Shown: piece by piece, positions 13,403 through 24,553 of the stretch | Layout of the letters: every line of letters starts with the position of its first letter | Position numbering within the stretch: the stretch's first letter is position 1 | Origin: Anseranas semipalmata | Lineage: Eukaryota; Chordata; Aves; Anseriformes; Anseranatidae | Direction: 5' to 3' | NCBI GenBank assembly: GCA_013399115.1 | Contig: VXAA01003830.1 | Coordinates: 60,280-124,279 of the forward strand | Length of the DNA stretch: 64,000 nt | Position numbers and translations under genes: made by a program | The notes under the pieces: generated by a model | Told to the model about the DNA's origin: nothing | Database searches by the model: none | What the model saw: only the letters and a program-made list of their open reading frames with translations

Positions 13403-13425
13403 TTTTTTATTTATTTATTTATTTT
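13403..13425. repeat. (TTTA)n microsatellite
   Basis: About four TTTA units preceded by a T run. Confidence 0.85.
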
Positions 13426-14491
13426 CCATTTCTCTTCATCCTGTGTGTGAGCACAGTAGGATGACATGCTCTTTAGACCTTTAAGTGTGTTTGAATTACA
13501 TTCAACAATTTGCCATTCCTTATTCACATAGGCTGGTCAACTGTAAACTACTCCCATGTTGACTAGGTTGAAAGGAATTGTTCAAACATAGAATTGCTAT
13601 AATTGAATTGTATGTACATGAGGAATTCTTTTCCTGTCATAAGGTTATCACAAAACAAACAGCAGACTCTGCATGAAATACGCATCTGGCTCATGGCTAA
13701 CCATTCAGAGGGCATGCTCTGTAGACTTAGCTCCTCTCTTTTCTCCTTCATGAGCTTTCACAGTGAAGAGAATAGAAAGAGAGGAAACATATCCTGACAA
13801 TACAACATCTGCCTAGCAGCAAGATATGCAAAGTTTTGGATGAAAAAGCTTTGAGATACCCTACAAACAATGTACCCAACTATCTCCCAGCAACAGAGAC
13901 AAATTAGGTGGATCAGCAAACAAAAGTTGTACCACAAAAGTTCTAAGAATAATAAAATATCAAACATTTGAACTTTAATATATATCATCATAAGTTACTT
14001 TAATCACGAACTTAAAGGGAGGATGGGGGTGGAATTCATTTGATGAAAAACAGAGGTATACGTTTGATCCAAATACCTAGTCTTCATTTACAAAGTCTTA
14101 CTGACTCTGGTCAACAAAAGAAAGTAACAGTTCTTCTGGCCTGTTTTGAATATTACTTTTATGGTGAGTAAACTGCTGAACTCAGATGCTCAGTTCTTGT
14201 CATTGACTATAAGATGAGTCTGGAAAGCTAGCTCAAAGACAAACCTCCGTACTGCAGGCATACAAAGCTCTGTGAGGTGAATACTACCATGGAGGTCTGT
14301 GAGTTCTCCTAAGGACACAGGATTGCTATTTATTCCCAGCAGTTATTCTTTTTGCATAAGGCTTAAGGAATACTCAGGCACAATAGCAACATATTTTACC
14401 TGTAATATGTAGAGAGGACCATATTAGGAAACAGTATGGAGAATGAGTATTATCAATTTTTGAAGTTACATTTGGTCATTTACAGAATGCG

Positions 14492-14508
14492 AAAAAAAAA
14501 AAAAAAAA
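14492..14508. repeat. Poly-A tract
   Basis: 17 consecutive A. No retrocopy was recognised upstream. Confidence 0.9.
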
Positions 14509-15858
14509 GCCCAAATTCAGAAATTTTCCAATCCTTTGACTACATATTCTTACGAAAAACTGAATTACCTTACTATATTAAGTAACTATCTGGTTTCATT
14601 CTAAAGAGAGGAAGAGATTATTTATATCACAGACAAGTTACCTTAAAAGTCTGCCATTTAGAGTATATCCTGTTCCTTTATCTCTAAGGTAAGAATGAAC
14701 AAAAAGTAAGTATCTTTCCTACCTTAACATTTAACAGCATATAGGGAGGATTTTGGAGAGAATTCTCTGCATCAAGCGGTAGAAAGGTATGTTTGACTGA
14801 CCAACAGTAACAACCATGGAAACTACATTTATTAAAAACATCGTTCTAATTTTACCAATGTTTCTTAGTCAGGATATGAAAACATCAAGACAGTAGGCAA
14901 AGCACCGAAGGAAACAAAATAGATTTTTAAATTTTTCTGATTTCTTCATCAGAAAACATCACAGCTCAGCTTTGCCCCAAATCCCCAAAGCCAATATTCT
15001 CACAAAATCTTCAGAGACCAGCATAAATTTTGTGTAGATTTTCTGTGAAGGGTGGAGTAATTTACTTAACAATCATTGCAAAGAACTATTTATTAGCCAG
15101 AGTTTTGCATTAATTGTCAGCAACTAATCAAAACAAAAATGAAACAAGGAAAAAATTAAATTACCTTCAGGAAGGAGGATGCATGTGGAATTTGGAGTTA
15201 CTGGTTCTTTCTCATCTGCAGTATTTTACAAAAACATTTTAAATCTTTAGGATTTATTAATCATTAACACTAGTACAAACCAATCCTCTAGTACTTTCCA
15301 CATTATATTGGCTTATCAAGTATGTGTAGGATATGCTCCCAACAGGAGAATTCAGCAATGTCTTGAATGAATCCTCTCTACTCTTGGGCTTTATTCAAAG
15401 ACTGCATGAAGCAATTTTGGACAGATGGTTAAGAATTATTTTACTACATATGTATAAATTTGAAAATCATGGCTACTAGATTTAGGACAGAATGGAATAT
15501 CATCAAGATCTGTGTTTGTTTCTCTTCAGAATTCAGTGTTGCTTTGCTAATTTTTTTCTTTTCTTTTCTTAAGAGCTGAGCAAATTCATTTTTAAATCAG
15601 AAACTTGTGCATATGTAGTTTAGGCTCTCGTTCCCTTTTTGCAGATTAATGCTTTCACTCTACTTGTTATACATACCATGAGCATTTCTATAAAGCTAAA
15701 TTCTATTTTGCATTGCCTTTTGCTGTTCTTGTTACTGCTCATGGCACAGACCCTTTGTCCTCATTCAATACTTCGTGAGTGGAATATACTTGACGTAAGG
15801 AAAATATTCTTGCTCAAATGCAGTGACTCCTGGTCTGCATTTTACAATTTGGTTCTAT

Positions 15859-15873
15859 TTTTTTTTTTTTTTC
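15859..15873. repeat. Poly-T tract
   Basis: About 15 T, followed by CAG. No coding exon follows. Confidence 0.85.
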
Positions 15874-16752
15874 AGTACAAAGATAGCCAAGCTGTTTTAT
15901 TGCTGCCTTTATTAAAAGGTTGCGATACTGTGATGTTTGTTCTGTATATTTTACCTGAGCCTTCAAGTTATGATGATACCTGATTACAGTTATGGTAATT
16001 TTAAATATTGCTTTGCCCTATAGGTAGTTATACTGCATACAGCTGCATTGCTTTAGCCTTTGTACAAATAATCTATAATATATGTATTCTTAAATTAATT
16101 CCATCCATTATATGTCATATTAAAAGAAGAATTATTTCATATCCCTTGGGAATGATGAAAAAGATATGATACTTGAATACTGAAGGTCAGAAGGACATTT
16201 CAGTTACCAGGTTTCCTGTTCCATCCCTAAATTGTACCTGTATCAACAGCTTTGTGAGATAAGATTTATATACACCAAAAATACATTTTTCATCAAACCA
16301 TCAGCTTGATTTGTGGAGCAGGAGAATGCCAACTTGAAAAGCCTATAAAAAGTAAATCTGAATCTCTTCTTTGTCCTTGTTTACAACAAAGAGATATTGC
16401 ATGGTTATAGCTTTCAGTTTTAAAAAAGAACTCAGGGGCCAATGTTTACCAAGTGGCCTGGATGCCTGGTGGGGTATGGTTTCTTAAAAGAACTATGCTT
16501 CCACTTAATTTCACTTCAGAGTAAAATTAGGTATTTACCACTAATCTTTCTTTGCACCAAACACTAGTTTAGTAATGTTTTCAGCTTATAAATAGGGACA
16601 TATTAAAAGCCCAAATGAGTTCTTGTCAAAACTGGCGATGAGAACACAACAATAGTGTGTGGGGATGTAACAGTTCTGCAGTGCCTTTTCACAGCCCCTG
16701 CTCCACACACCCAGACCCCCAGAGGAGCTGTTGAGCAGTGAACAGGTGATGG

Positions 16753-16757
16753 ATTAT
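16753..16757. repeat. Target-site duplication, left copy
   Basis: ATTAT directly before the LTR. It is identical to 17771-17775 and marks the insertion site. Confidence 0.85.
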
Positions 16758-17770
16758 TGTGGTGGGTTCATGCCGACTGGCGGCCAGGCACCCACCCAGC
16801 CGCTCTCACTCCCCATTCTCAGGAGGGCAGGGGGAGAAAATACGATGACAGAATTTGAGTCCTGAGACAGGGACAGGGAGATAACGCACCAGTTACTGTC
16901 ATGGGCAAAACAGACTCAGCTTGGGGAAGATTAATTTAGTTTACTGCCAATGAAAAACAGAGTAGGATGGTGAGAAACAAGAACAGAACTAAAACCACCT
17001 TCTCCCCACCCCTCTTCCCAGGCTCAGCATCACTCCTTTTCCGACTCTTCTGCCTCCTCTTCCCTTCCTGAGCAGCACAGGGGAAGGGGGAATGGGGCTT
17101 GCAGTCAGCTTGTAATGCTTTGTCTCTGCTGCTCCTTCATCCTCACTCTCTTCCTCTGCTGCACCATGGGGCCCCTCCCATGGATGCAGTCCTTCACCCA
17201 CTGATCCAACATGGGTCCTTCCCACAGGCTGCAGTTCTTTAAGAACTGTTCCATTATGGGTCTCCCACGGGTGGCAGCTCCCACCAGATCACCTGTTCCA
17301 TCATGGGCTCCTCTCCATGGGCTGCAGCTCCAGCCAGGAGTCTTTTCCTGTGTGGGCTCCTCCACGGGCTGCAGCGTGGAGATCTGCTCCGTGTGGTACC
17401 CATGGGCTGCAGGGGGACGGCCTGCTCCACCATGGGCCTCTCCACAGGCCGCAGGGGAACTTGTGCTGCGGCGCCTGGAGCCCCTCCTGCCCTCCTTCTG
17501 CACTGACCTGGGTGCCTGCAGGGCTGTTTCTCTCACATTTCTCACTCCTCTCAGAGCTGCTATGCAGCATTTTTTATCCTTTTTTAAATCTGCTATCACA
17601 GAGGCACCACCAGTAACACTGATGGGCTCAGCTCTGGCCAGAGGTGGATCTCTTTTGGAGCTGGCTGGAACAGGCTGTTTCTGACATGGGGGCAGCTGTT
17701 TGTCTTGTCTCATGGGAGCCACTCCTGTATTCTCCCCAGTACCAAAACCTTGCTATGAAAACCCAATACA
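16758..17770 (-). mobile_element. Solo LTR of an avian ERVL-type endogenous retrovirus
   Basis: A 1013-bp GC-rich island in AT-rich DNA. Read on the - strand it begins TGTATTGGGTTTTCATAGCAAGG and ends with ACCCACCACA, i.e. TG...CA termini. It is flanked by perfect 5-bp duplications (ATTAT at 16753-16757 and 17771-17775), the length expected for ERVL-type insertions. The internal wording (GGCTCC..AAAGAGATCC, GCAGCCCATGG units, an A-rich stretch, and a CTGAGTCTGTTTTGCCC segment near the 3' part) matches a common bird LTR. No gag, pol or env lies beside it, so it is a solo LTR formed by recombination. The polyadenylation hexamer is degenerate (AGTAAA, at 16940-16945 on the - strand). Long open frames inside (205 codons on the - strand, 157 on the +) are by-products of the GC-rich tandem units and are not genes. 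Confidence 0.88.
17149..17412 (-). repeat. Minisatellite inside the LTR, about six units of ~44 bp
   Basis: On the - strand, units start with CTGCAGCCCATGG, CTGCAGCCCGTGG, CTGCCACCCGTGGG, CTGCAGCCTGTGGG or CTGCATCCATGGG, followed by GGACCCAT..TGGA(A/T)CAG-like wording. The units are imperfect and of unequal length. The other LTR in this window has only about two. Confidence 0.8.
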
Positions 17771-17775
17771 ATTAT
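17771..17775. repeat. Target-site duplication, right copy
   Basis: ATTAT directly after the LTR, identical to 16753-16757. Confidence 0.85.
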
Positions 17776-19275
17776 GCTTATCTTAATGCAGCAGAACAAG
17801 GCCATGTGATGTGCCCACACGAAACACAGCAACACACAAAGGAACACAGCACTTGTGCAGACACAACAGCACAGGTATACCTGTGCAGTCCCATCAAATG
17901 GGTGCTAAGACCTGAAAACTCATCACCTGAGTTGATCACACAATGACAAAAAATTGGTTCCATGAGGTTCAGCAGCCAGAAGTTTGGGCAGCCCTAATTT
18001 TTCAAATATACCCAATCTTGTATGCCTCAAAAGCCTGACACAAAGGCTTTTTCATTAGACACATGAGATATCTGTAGCTGTCTCTCCATTGCAGATAATT
18101 TCTATGCGTGCTATATTTTGAAGTATGACAGCATTCAGTGACTATAGGGAATGCTTTCCTGATAAAATATATCACTATGCTAGATAGTCTGGCAGTAGAG
18201 TAGAGGAAACAGAACAGCAGTGCCACAGAGGTACTTTACATAGGCTCATATACCCTGCATCTGGTATATACGGTGTAATATTACTTTAGAATTTACTGTT
18301 AGTCACCAGAAATGATATCTGCATTTTCTTAGCTTACCTATAAAGTGTTTCTTGGTATATGGATCCAATGATCTCAGGTTTCATGACTATGATCATTAAA
18401 GGAATGTGTCTTTTCAGCAACTTTGTTATGGCAGATAATAGTACCTGGTAATTTATACAACTTTATAGACATTTATATAACTGTAGAGCTTCAATTCGTA
18501 ATGTCCCTGGGAGGTAATGTAGGGAAGATGAAGTAGAAAGTCTAAGTGAATTGGTGTCGCCTTTTCTAATAATCTTAAAGCACATTATAATAAAGAATGT
18601 AATAATGGTAGTCTGCCAGTACTCCCCAGTCCATCTCCAGGCCCTTCTTCAAAGGAGGTAACAGGATGACCATAGGAACACAACAGCCACCCAACAGCGC
18701 AGCTACTAGCTGCAAATCTTAGGCTGCAAATCTCAACATAAGTGCTTACAGCACAAAGGGGAAGACAGCTGAGGAGCTCATCTGTTAAATCTCTGTCCTA
18801 TGAATCTCACACAGAAAAATCTCCTCAAGAAGTATTTTACTTGTAAAGCATATCGGAGACCTGGCGTACTCCTGTGTGGCGGAGGTAAATGAGGACTAGA
18901 AAGGCTTCTCTTTATTAAAGGTAACAAAATAAAAGCTGTGGTTCTCATTCTGAATCTTTCAGTCCTCATTGGTAACAAGAGCAGCCATGGAACAGCTCTT
19001 CCACAGTGGCAGTGGTCCTATGTATTCAGTTCGGATGAATTAAGTGAGCAGTCAGGATACATGTGACAAAGAAGTAAATAAATTTCAGGAAACAAGAAAA
19101 TTGTGCTTGCAATTTCCATGAAGAAGACTCAGTGTACTGTGCTCTAAAATATATACAAGGTTGATAGAACTCAACAGTCCAATGTAGTCTGATCTTTTTC
19201 AGTTGTTTAAACTTATATCATCTCTCCATAGCAGCTATAATCTCCATTGAGTTCCTGTTATTGACAAAAGAAACA
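17776..19275. other. Noncoding sequence, no gene recognised
   Basis: Open frames are at most about 75 codons outside those running in from the LTR. A stretch near 17886-17925 has wording loosely like the palindromic MITE family seen at 19276, but not enough to call. Nothing else was recognised. Confidence 0.6.
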
Positions 19276-19402
19276 GGCCCCAATCCAGCAAAGCACTTAA
19301 ACACAGCTTAGCTTTAAATATGTGAATCTGTACTGAAATCAATGAGAATACTCTCATGCTAAAAAGTAAGCACATGCTTAAGTTCTTCACTGGATCAGGG
19401 CC
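19276..19402. mobile_element. Palindromic MITE relic (old nonautonomous DNA transposon)
   Basis: The left end GGCCCCAATCCAGCAAAGCA and the reverse complement of the right end, GGCCCTGATCCAGTGAAGAA, match at 16 of 20 positions, and the match continues with CTTAA on both sides. The inner parts are also complementary (a CAGCTTAGCTTTAAATATGTG arm against GCATGTGCTTACTTTTTAGC). The whole 127-bp unit can fold on itself around the TCAATGAGAATA centre. This ends-in-GGCCC palindrome is, as I recall, a very common old repeat in turtles, crocodilians and birds. No target-site duplication is readable, which fits its age. Strand has no meaning for a palindrome. Confidence 0.75.
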
Positions 19403-19791
19403 ATAAAATAATGCAGTTTTGCCAATAAATAACTTGTCCATCAGGATAATTTCCATTGAGACTTGTGGAATTCATTTAAAAAAAGCTACTTACTGTCAAA
19501 AGACAAGGAATTTCTAATTTCTTGTTCTTGTTTCTGATCCCTCAGCTGGGTTGGTGTAACAGTGGTGTGAGATCAGAATCAGGGGTGAGGCTTCTTACAG
19601 GAGTATATTTGGCTTATAGGAGTGATTTTGTGATCCAAGAGGCATTTACTGTATGTGCATTCACACAAGCAGAATCTGGAACATTTTCTTAGCTGACTTA
19701 GGAATGTTTCCAGAAAGCCGACATACAAATTAAAGCTTCTGGAAGGATAGACCTGATTCACTGCACACATTAGTCTGGGACTGTGACTAGA

Positions 19792-19806
19792 TTTTTTTTT
19801 TTTTTT
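19792..19806. repeat. Poly-T tract
   Basis: About 15 T, followed by CCAG. Confidence 0.85.
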
Positions 19807-20478
19807 CCAGTACATATTATAAACCTTATGTTTCTATATCAGGAAGAAAGGATAGCTTAAGCATGCCTGTCATCTGGACATATCCTTTTTCTCAAGAGCC
19901 AGATGAAAGGGCTGAAATTGATACGTTTCTTCTAGCTGTCTTAATTGATTGCCAAATATACTTACTTTTCTTTATTGCTTTACAGAAAAAAAAAAATCCG
20001 TTTGCTAAAACTGATGTAACATACTTTCATTTCTTATAAAAACTGAAAAGAAAGGGAGATTTTTCCAATGGCATGAAAAGGCAATTATGACTGCCAGGAA
20101 AGGGTGTAGGGAAAGCAGGAGTATGCAGTTTGGCAGAGGGGTACAGAAATTGGTATTATCACTCATCTAGAGCCAAATCTGGCATGTGATGAAGCTGTTC
20201 TCTCTGTTAATATATTAAATTTTTGCATGACTACTGGAAAGTTGTAGCAAGAGCTGTAAACTGCCAGACAGTGACACTGGAATTATAAACCCTTTAAAGA
20301 AACATTTAGACAAAATATCCAGAGACAGGACCATAACAGGGATAATGGGCTGATCCCACTTCAATCAATGCAATAAGATGTTAGAGAGAGTTAACACTGA
20401 AGGGGAAACTTCAGGTAAGTTGTATTTTCAGTGACAAACACAGACTGGTGAAAAGGGAATCATTTGCAGGAACAGGTC

Positions 20479-20494
20479 TTTTTTTTTTTTTTTT
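20479..20494. repeat. Poly-T tract
   Basis: About 16 consecutive T. Confidence 0.85.
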
Positions 20495-20666
20495 GACAGG
20501 GTTCCCAGTTTGAGACATGGTATGGGCAAATATTTCAAAGGAGTAAATATCTCTCAGTGAATACCTTTGGCTTTTCTGCTTTGTAATTACTTTACTACAA
20601 AATAGGTTTATACTCAAAATGTTAAAAGTATCTCCAACAATATCAAAGAGTTTATAGTTTAGATTA

Positions 20667-20707
20667 TATACATATTTTATATATATATAACTATATTATA
20701 TATATAG
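20667..20707. repeat. AT-rich low-complexity tract
   Basis: Alternating TA with short interruptions. It pairs with a second such tract at 20823-20895. Confidence 0.85.
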
Positions 20708-20822
20708 TTTAAATTAGTTTATTATGGTTTATAATTACTGAAGCCATCTTCCTAGCAACTGAGGCTATTGTGAGGTCTCATGGTAGCTGCTGGGCAACAA
20801 CCTCTCCCAAAGATACAATTTT

Positions 20823-20895
20823 TAATCTATCATATATATATTATATTTTAATATGATATAATATAATGTAATGTAATACGATATATGTAATTTAT
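20823..20895. repeat. AT-rich low-complexity tract
   Basis: Irregular TATA/TAATA/TGTAA repeats such as ATATAATATAATGTAATGTA. Confidence 0.85.
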
Positions 20896-22340
20896 ATTTT
20901 TTATGTGTTGGAAAGATGATGGAAAGGGATTCGACTAAAATGGAGGGAAATACAGTTTAGAATTACTGTGAGGACCAGCCGAATAATGAACACAGGTGTA
21001 TCTCTGAAGCAGGAGGAGTCATACTCTATTTCCATTCACGTTTTAAGATTTCATTAAGAAACATTAAAGGACTATATTGTCCCTGTTATTTGAAATTTAG
21101 ATGGCAGATGATGATAATATCCTCAGGAAATATTAATCACCTTTCCTTTGGGTAAGTGGACACTGAAATTTTCCAAGTCCAGCAGTGTCAGCAAAGCAGA
21201 CACTCAAATGACAAAGGGGAGCAGAAGATGGATGATAGACTAACCATTAAAGAAGGATCGCTGTTTGCTCTCCCTGTCTGTACTCCTGTACGCTGAAAGT
21301 GAATGTTGCCCATTAGGGGTATTTGCAAATATAATCACAAAATAGCAGATTTGCAGTTTAGCCGCATGCAGAGGTAAAATGGTCAGGCAGATAATTTGCT
21401 GTAGTTTCAAAAAGGTTAATTAAGCTGTTCTATTATCCTATGGATATGTAATCTATATTTGTGAAACAGGATCTGGATGGTCTTATGGGTGTCATGTCCT
21501 CCTGCTTCATAGTAATCAATTAGGCCACACTGAAATGGTTTAAAGTCCTGAGCAGAGGCAGTGGAGAAACAGCTCTAGCACTGCAAAGGTAGCATCTCCT
21601 ATCAAGTTTTATCACAGGCCAACATCAGAGTGCAGCTGGAATAAGGGCTGCTGGGAAAAAGCTTTGCAGTAAGCCAGCAGGGACCATAAGGGCTAACACA
21701 GCCACACCTGGTAATAAAACTGTGTCCAAGCACAGCCCGCTGCTGTCACGGAGCAGAATGACCCTTGGAGGGGCTGGCAACTCCTGTTTACAAGCTGTCC
21801 CCAGAGGTCCCTGTTTCTTGGTTTCTGTAGGATGCTTTGTGCAAGGGACATCTACTCAGCTCCTCCTCTGTTGTTCCCTACATCTTAACCCCATGCTGGT
21901 TTCCAACTTAAGGAATTTTTTTCCTAAGTCTTTTCCTGTTCAAAACGTTCCAAATTGTGATAGTGAACTGCATAGGGAACTGGAGCCTCAGCTCCCCTGG
22001 AGCCTGGTGAGCAGCCCAGTCAACAGGTCACACATTCTCTTCAGGCCTGATGAATTTTTTAAATTGTTTTGCTTTGTGCAACATGAGAAACTGCCAAACA
22101 CCTACTATAAAAAAATCTGGCAGCTCAAGCACTCAACTGACACATGTAAAAACCCTGTGAATGGCTTTTGTTCATGCATTTTATTCATGCAGTGTTGAGT
22201 TTAGCAGAGAAAATATTTGAATTTGTGTCCTCTAGGCCTTGCCAGTGTCCTGAATATTGGGCTATTGACAACTACTGGATAATTTCCTCTTCATTTTGAC
22301 AAGAAATAATGGGAGACATGTCATTTACTTAGCTAGGTTC
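20896..22340. other. Noncoding sequence with a 158-codon unrecognised open frame
   Basis: The longest open frame outside repeats in the window, 158 codons at 21722-22198 (+), lies here. It has no domain, signal or repeat I recognise, no obvious promoter, and several rare in-frame Met starts. In 64 kb read in six frames, one frame of this size is plausible by chance. Motif-rich AT DNA at 21290-21530 is discussed as a finding. Confidence 0.55.
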
Positions 22341-22343
22341 TCT

Positions 22344-22450
22344 CTATATAATATAATATATATAATATTATATAATACATATATATAATATTATATAATA
22401 GATATATATAATATAATATACATTATATAATTAATATATATATATATTTC
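22344..22450. repeat. AT-rich tandem repeat with a 23-bp unit
   Basis: Units at 22356-22378 and 22379-22401 are identical except for the last base (C versus G). A third, more degraded unit follows at 22402-22424, then plain (TA)n. The sequence is also internally palindromic (TATAATATTATA). Confidence 0.85.
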
Positions 22451-22830
22451 TCACAGAGTTTTTTTTTCAAGCATGAAAATTTTTCACAAATGTCATTAAA
22501 AAAATCCCCAAAATCGTCTCTGCCTGAGGGGCACCACACATCTGTATAGAAAAGCTTACAAGAAGCCTGCCAAGGAGAGGACTGCAATCTGGATTCCTCT
22601 ATCGTGTAAGACTTGAAGAATATTTTACAGAAGTTGTGTGTAGTACTGCACTTATCATTAGAGCAATAGAAGTTCCCAATGACACTTGTGCAAATATGGC
22701 TTCTTCTGCAAACGTATGTGCATGCAGCTGACTGGATGTTAACAGGAGTTCTGCTGAAGATACTCAAGATGGCACAGAATCCAGTTTCTCTCTCTACATC
22801 ATTTCTGCAAAACTAGAAAAAGAAAAATCA

Positions 22831-22887
22831 AAAATTACTTAAAATTACTTAAAATTAAAATTACTTAAAATTAATTAATTAAAAAAA
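22831..22887. repeat. (TTACTTAAAA)n short tandem repeat
   Basis: Three to four copies of a 10-bp unit with one insertion, grading into TTAATTAATTAAA. Confidence 0.8.
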
Positions 22888-23107
22888 TGGTACAAAAAAT
22901 GTTGAAATCATTCAGTATATGATCAATAGATTTGTTAATGAGGAGAATTCCTATTGTAACAGAGCCACTTTTTATAATCAAACTACAGTCACAAGAGTTT
23001 ATAAAATACCTGTCATTATTGACCACTCCTATAGAATAGACAGACTTTACTAGAAAGAGGTTTATTATTTTCTTCCAGTGAGTTGGTAAAAGAGAAGGTG
23101 GGGTTTC

Positions 23108-23153
23108 TTTGTTGTTGTTGTTGTTGTTTGTTTGTTTGTTTGTTTGTTTGTTT
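23108..23153. repeat. (GTT)n(GTTT)n compound microsatellite
   Basis: About six GTT units run directly into about seven GTTT units. Confidence 0.92.
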
Positions 23154-24502
23154 CACTCAAATGTCTAGAAGATTTTAAAGCCAATCATGGATGTTTTATA
23201 CATGCCTAGACCAAAGTCTGGTGTTTGCTGCGTCTCGGGAACACTACTGAGGGTCGTGGGTCCTGAAGGATGTCCTTTCCAAGAAACTGGCATCTCTCAC
23301 TGTCTGACTATGCAGGAACTGTTTACCTTGGGCTTTATATAGCCTTTTACAGCTCAAAGCACCTCAGGGTCACTAGTTCTCCCATATGCACAACTTCCAT
23401 GTAAACTGTGTGCCTGTAGCCTTTGACGATTAGAGTATGAGGGAGTCTGTCCTCTTGCCCTTAAGCTTTACTGAAAGACCAATCAAAACAAAATAGGAAT
23501 ATAAAAGGCACATTCTTTACTTCTTTAGCTGAAAGGTTTTCAAAAACAAGAGAATATTAAGTATGGTTAATTCTTTCCTTTTAATCTTGGTTCCCACTTT
23601 GCAACTACTCCACACATCGAATTCCCACTGTAAACTCTGTATGTAAAAAACTGAGCAGAAGGTAGGGAAAAAAGTCTGTCAAAGAAGTGACAAGGTCTGC
23701 GGTCACAAATAAAACAAGAACACTTCTTTCAAGTAGATCATCACTAAGACAATTTAGCAGATAGCACAGGTAAAAGTTCAAAACCTGCCACTTTTCAAAG
23801 TATGACTCAGGTTCTGCTGCTTACCTTCTATCCCTTGAATTGCCTCCAGGAGCACAGTGACTGCTGGTCAGATGTTCTCCACAAAATTTGTCCTCCCTTT
23901 CCCAAAATATATTTTCCATCTCTTGTGCTAAATGCTTACAAAGATAAGGTGAGAGAAATGCATTAAACTTTTGGAATGAAGAAGGCGCTTCTCCTGGCTT
24001 GTGAATACATGTTCTACTGCCCCAGATCGACTTGATAGTGAGCCCTGTTTCTCCTGTGTAAAAGATCTTGACCCTTGCTGTGAATAACTTCATTGCGTCT
24101 GAAAAGCAGAGCTGTCTATCTCAGAGTACTCTTTCTAACAGCAGCACCTAATTTGTAACAGGATGGACAACAGCATTATCAACTATACATTTTACTTTTT
24201 CTTAGGACCTCCTACACCATATATTTCATTAAAGAATTTAATAAAATATATTTTCCCCCTTTCATTGGTAGTCTACATCAACTAATCCCAGATGTTAGAA
24301 ACAAATTTTGATTTCTTCTTTCTCACAATATCATCATCAATAAAAATGACATTTTCATTATTACTAACTTGACAAACTAGCAAGGGAACTCTGGAAGGGA
24401 TGTGGTAGGTGTGGCTAATCTTAAAATATCATTAATACTGGATCTTACTGAAACATACACTGTTTTGTCTAAAAAGTCTATTAAGTTCAAAGTAACTTTT
24501 TC

Positions 24503-24553
24503 TCTATATATATTTGTGAATATATATATATATATGTATTTTTTTTTTTTTTG
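24503..24553. repeat. (TA)n followed by poly-T
   Basis: TATATATATT and a longer ATATATATATAT stretch, then about 14 T. Confidence 0.85.

Larger units (their letters stand above)
12400..16750. other. Noncoding AT-rich sequence, no gene recognised
   Basis: Open frames reach 114 codons (13106-13450 and 15639-15983), but both run through poly-T or TTTA tracts and have low-complexity composition. No exon, RNA gene or clear transposon was found. Simple repeats are listed separately. Confidence 0.65.
19403..20660. other. Noncoding sequence, no gene recognised
   Basis: Two poly-T runs and short chance open frames (up to 78 codons). A decayed stretch at 20335-20420 loosely resembles old palindromic repeat wording but is not callable. 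Confidence 0.6.

Noticed and set aside
16180..16260. Possible CR1 3' end ('CTGAAGGTCAGAAGGACATTTC')
   Set aside because: Only a few words fit the old CR1 tail, and the context before and after does not follow.
16989..17722. Long open frames (205 and 157 codons) on both strands
   Set aside because: They lie entirely within a GC-rich LTR with tandem units that lack stop codons. Both strands are open at once, which is typical of composition, not coding.
18455..18560. Possible antisense MIR fragment ('GGGAGGTAATG...AAGTCTAAGTGAATTG')
   Set aside because: The resemblance is too loose. The diagnostic 'aaggtcaca' core is absent.
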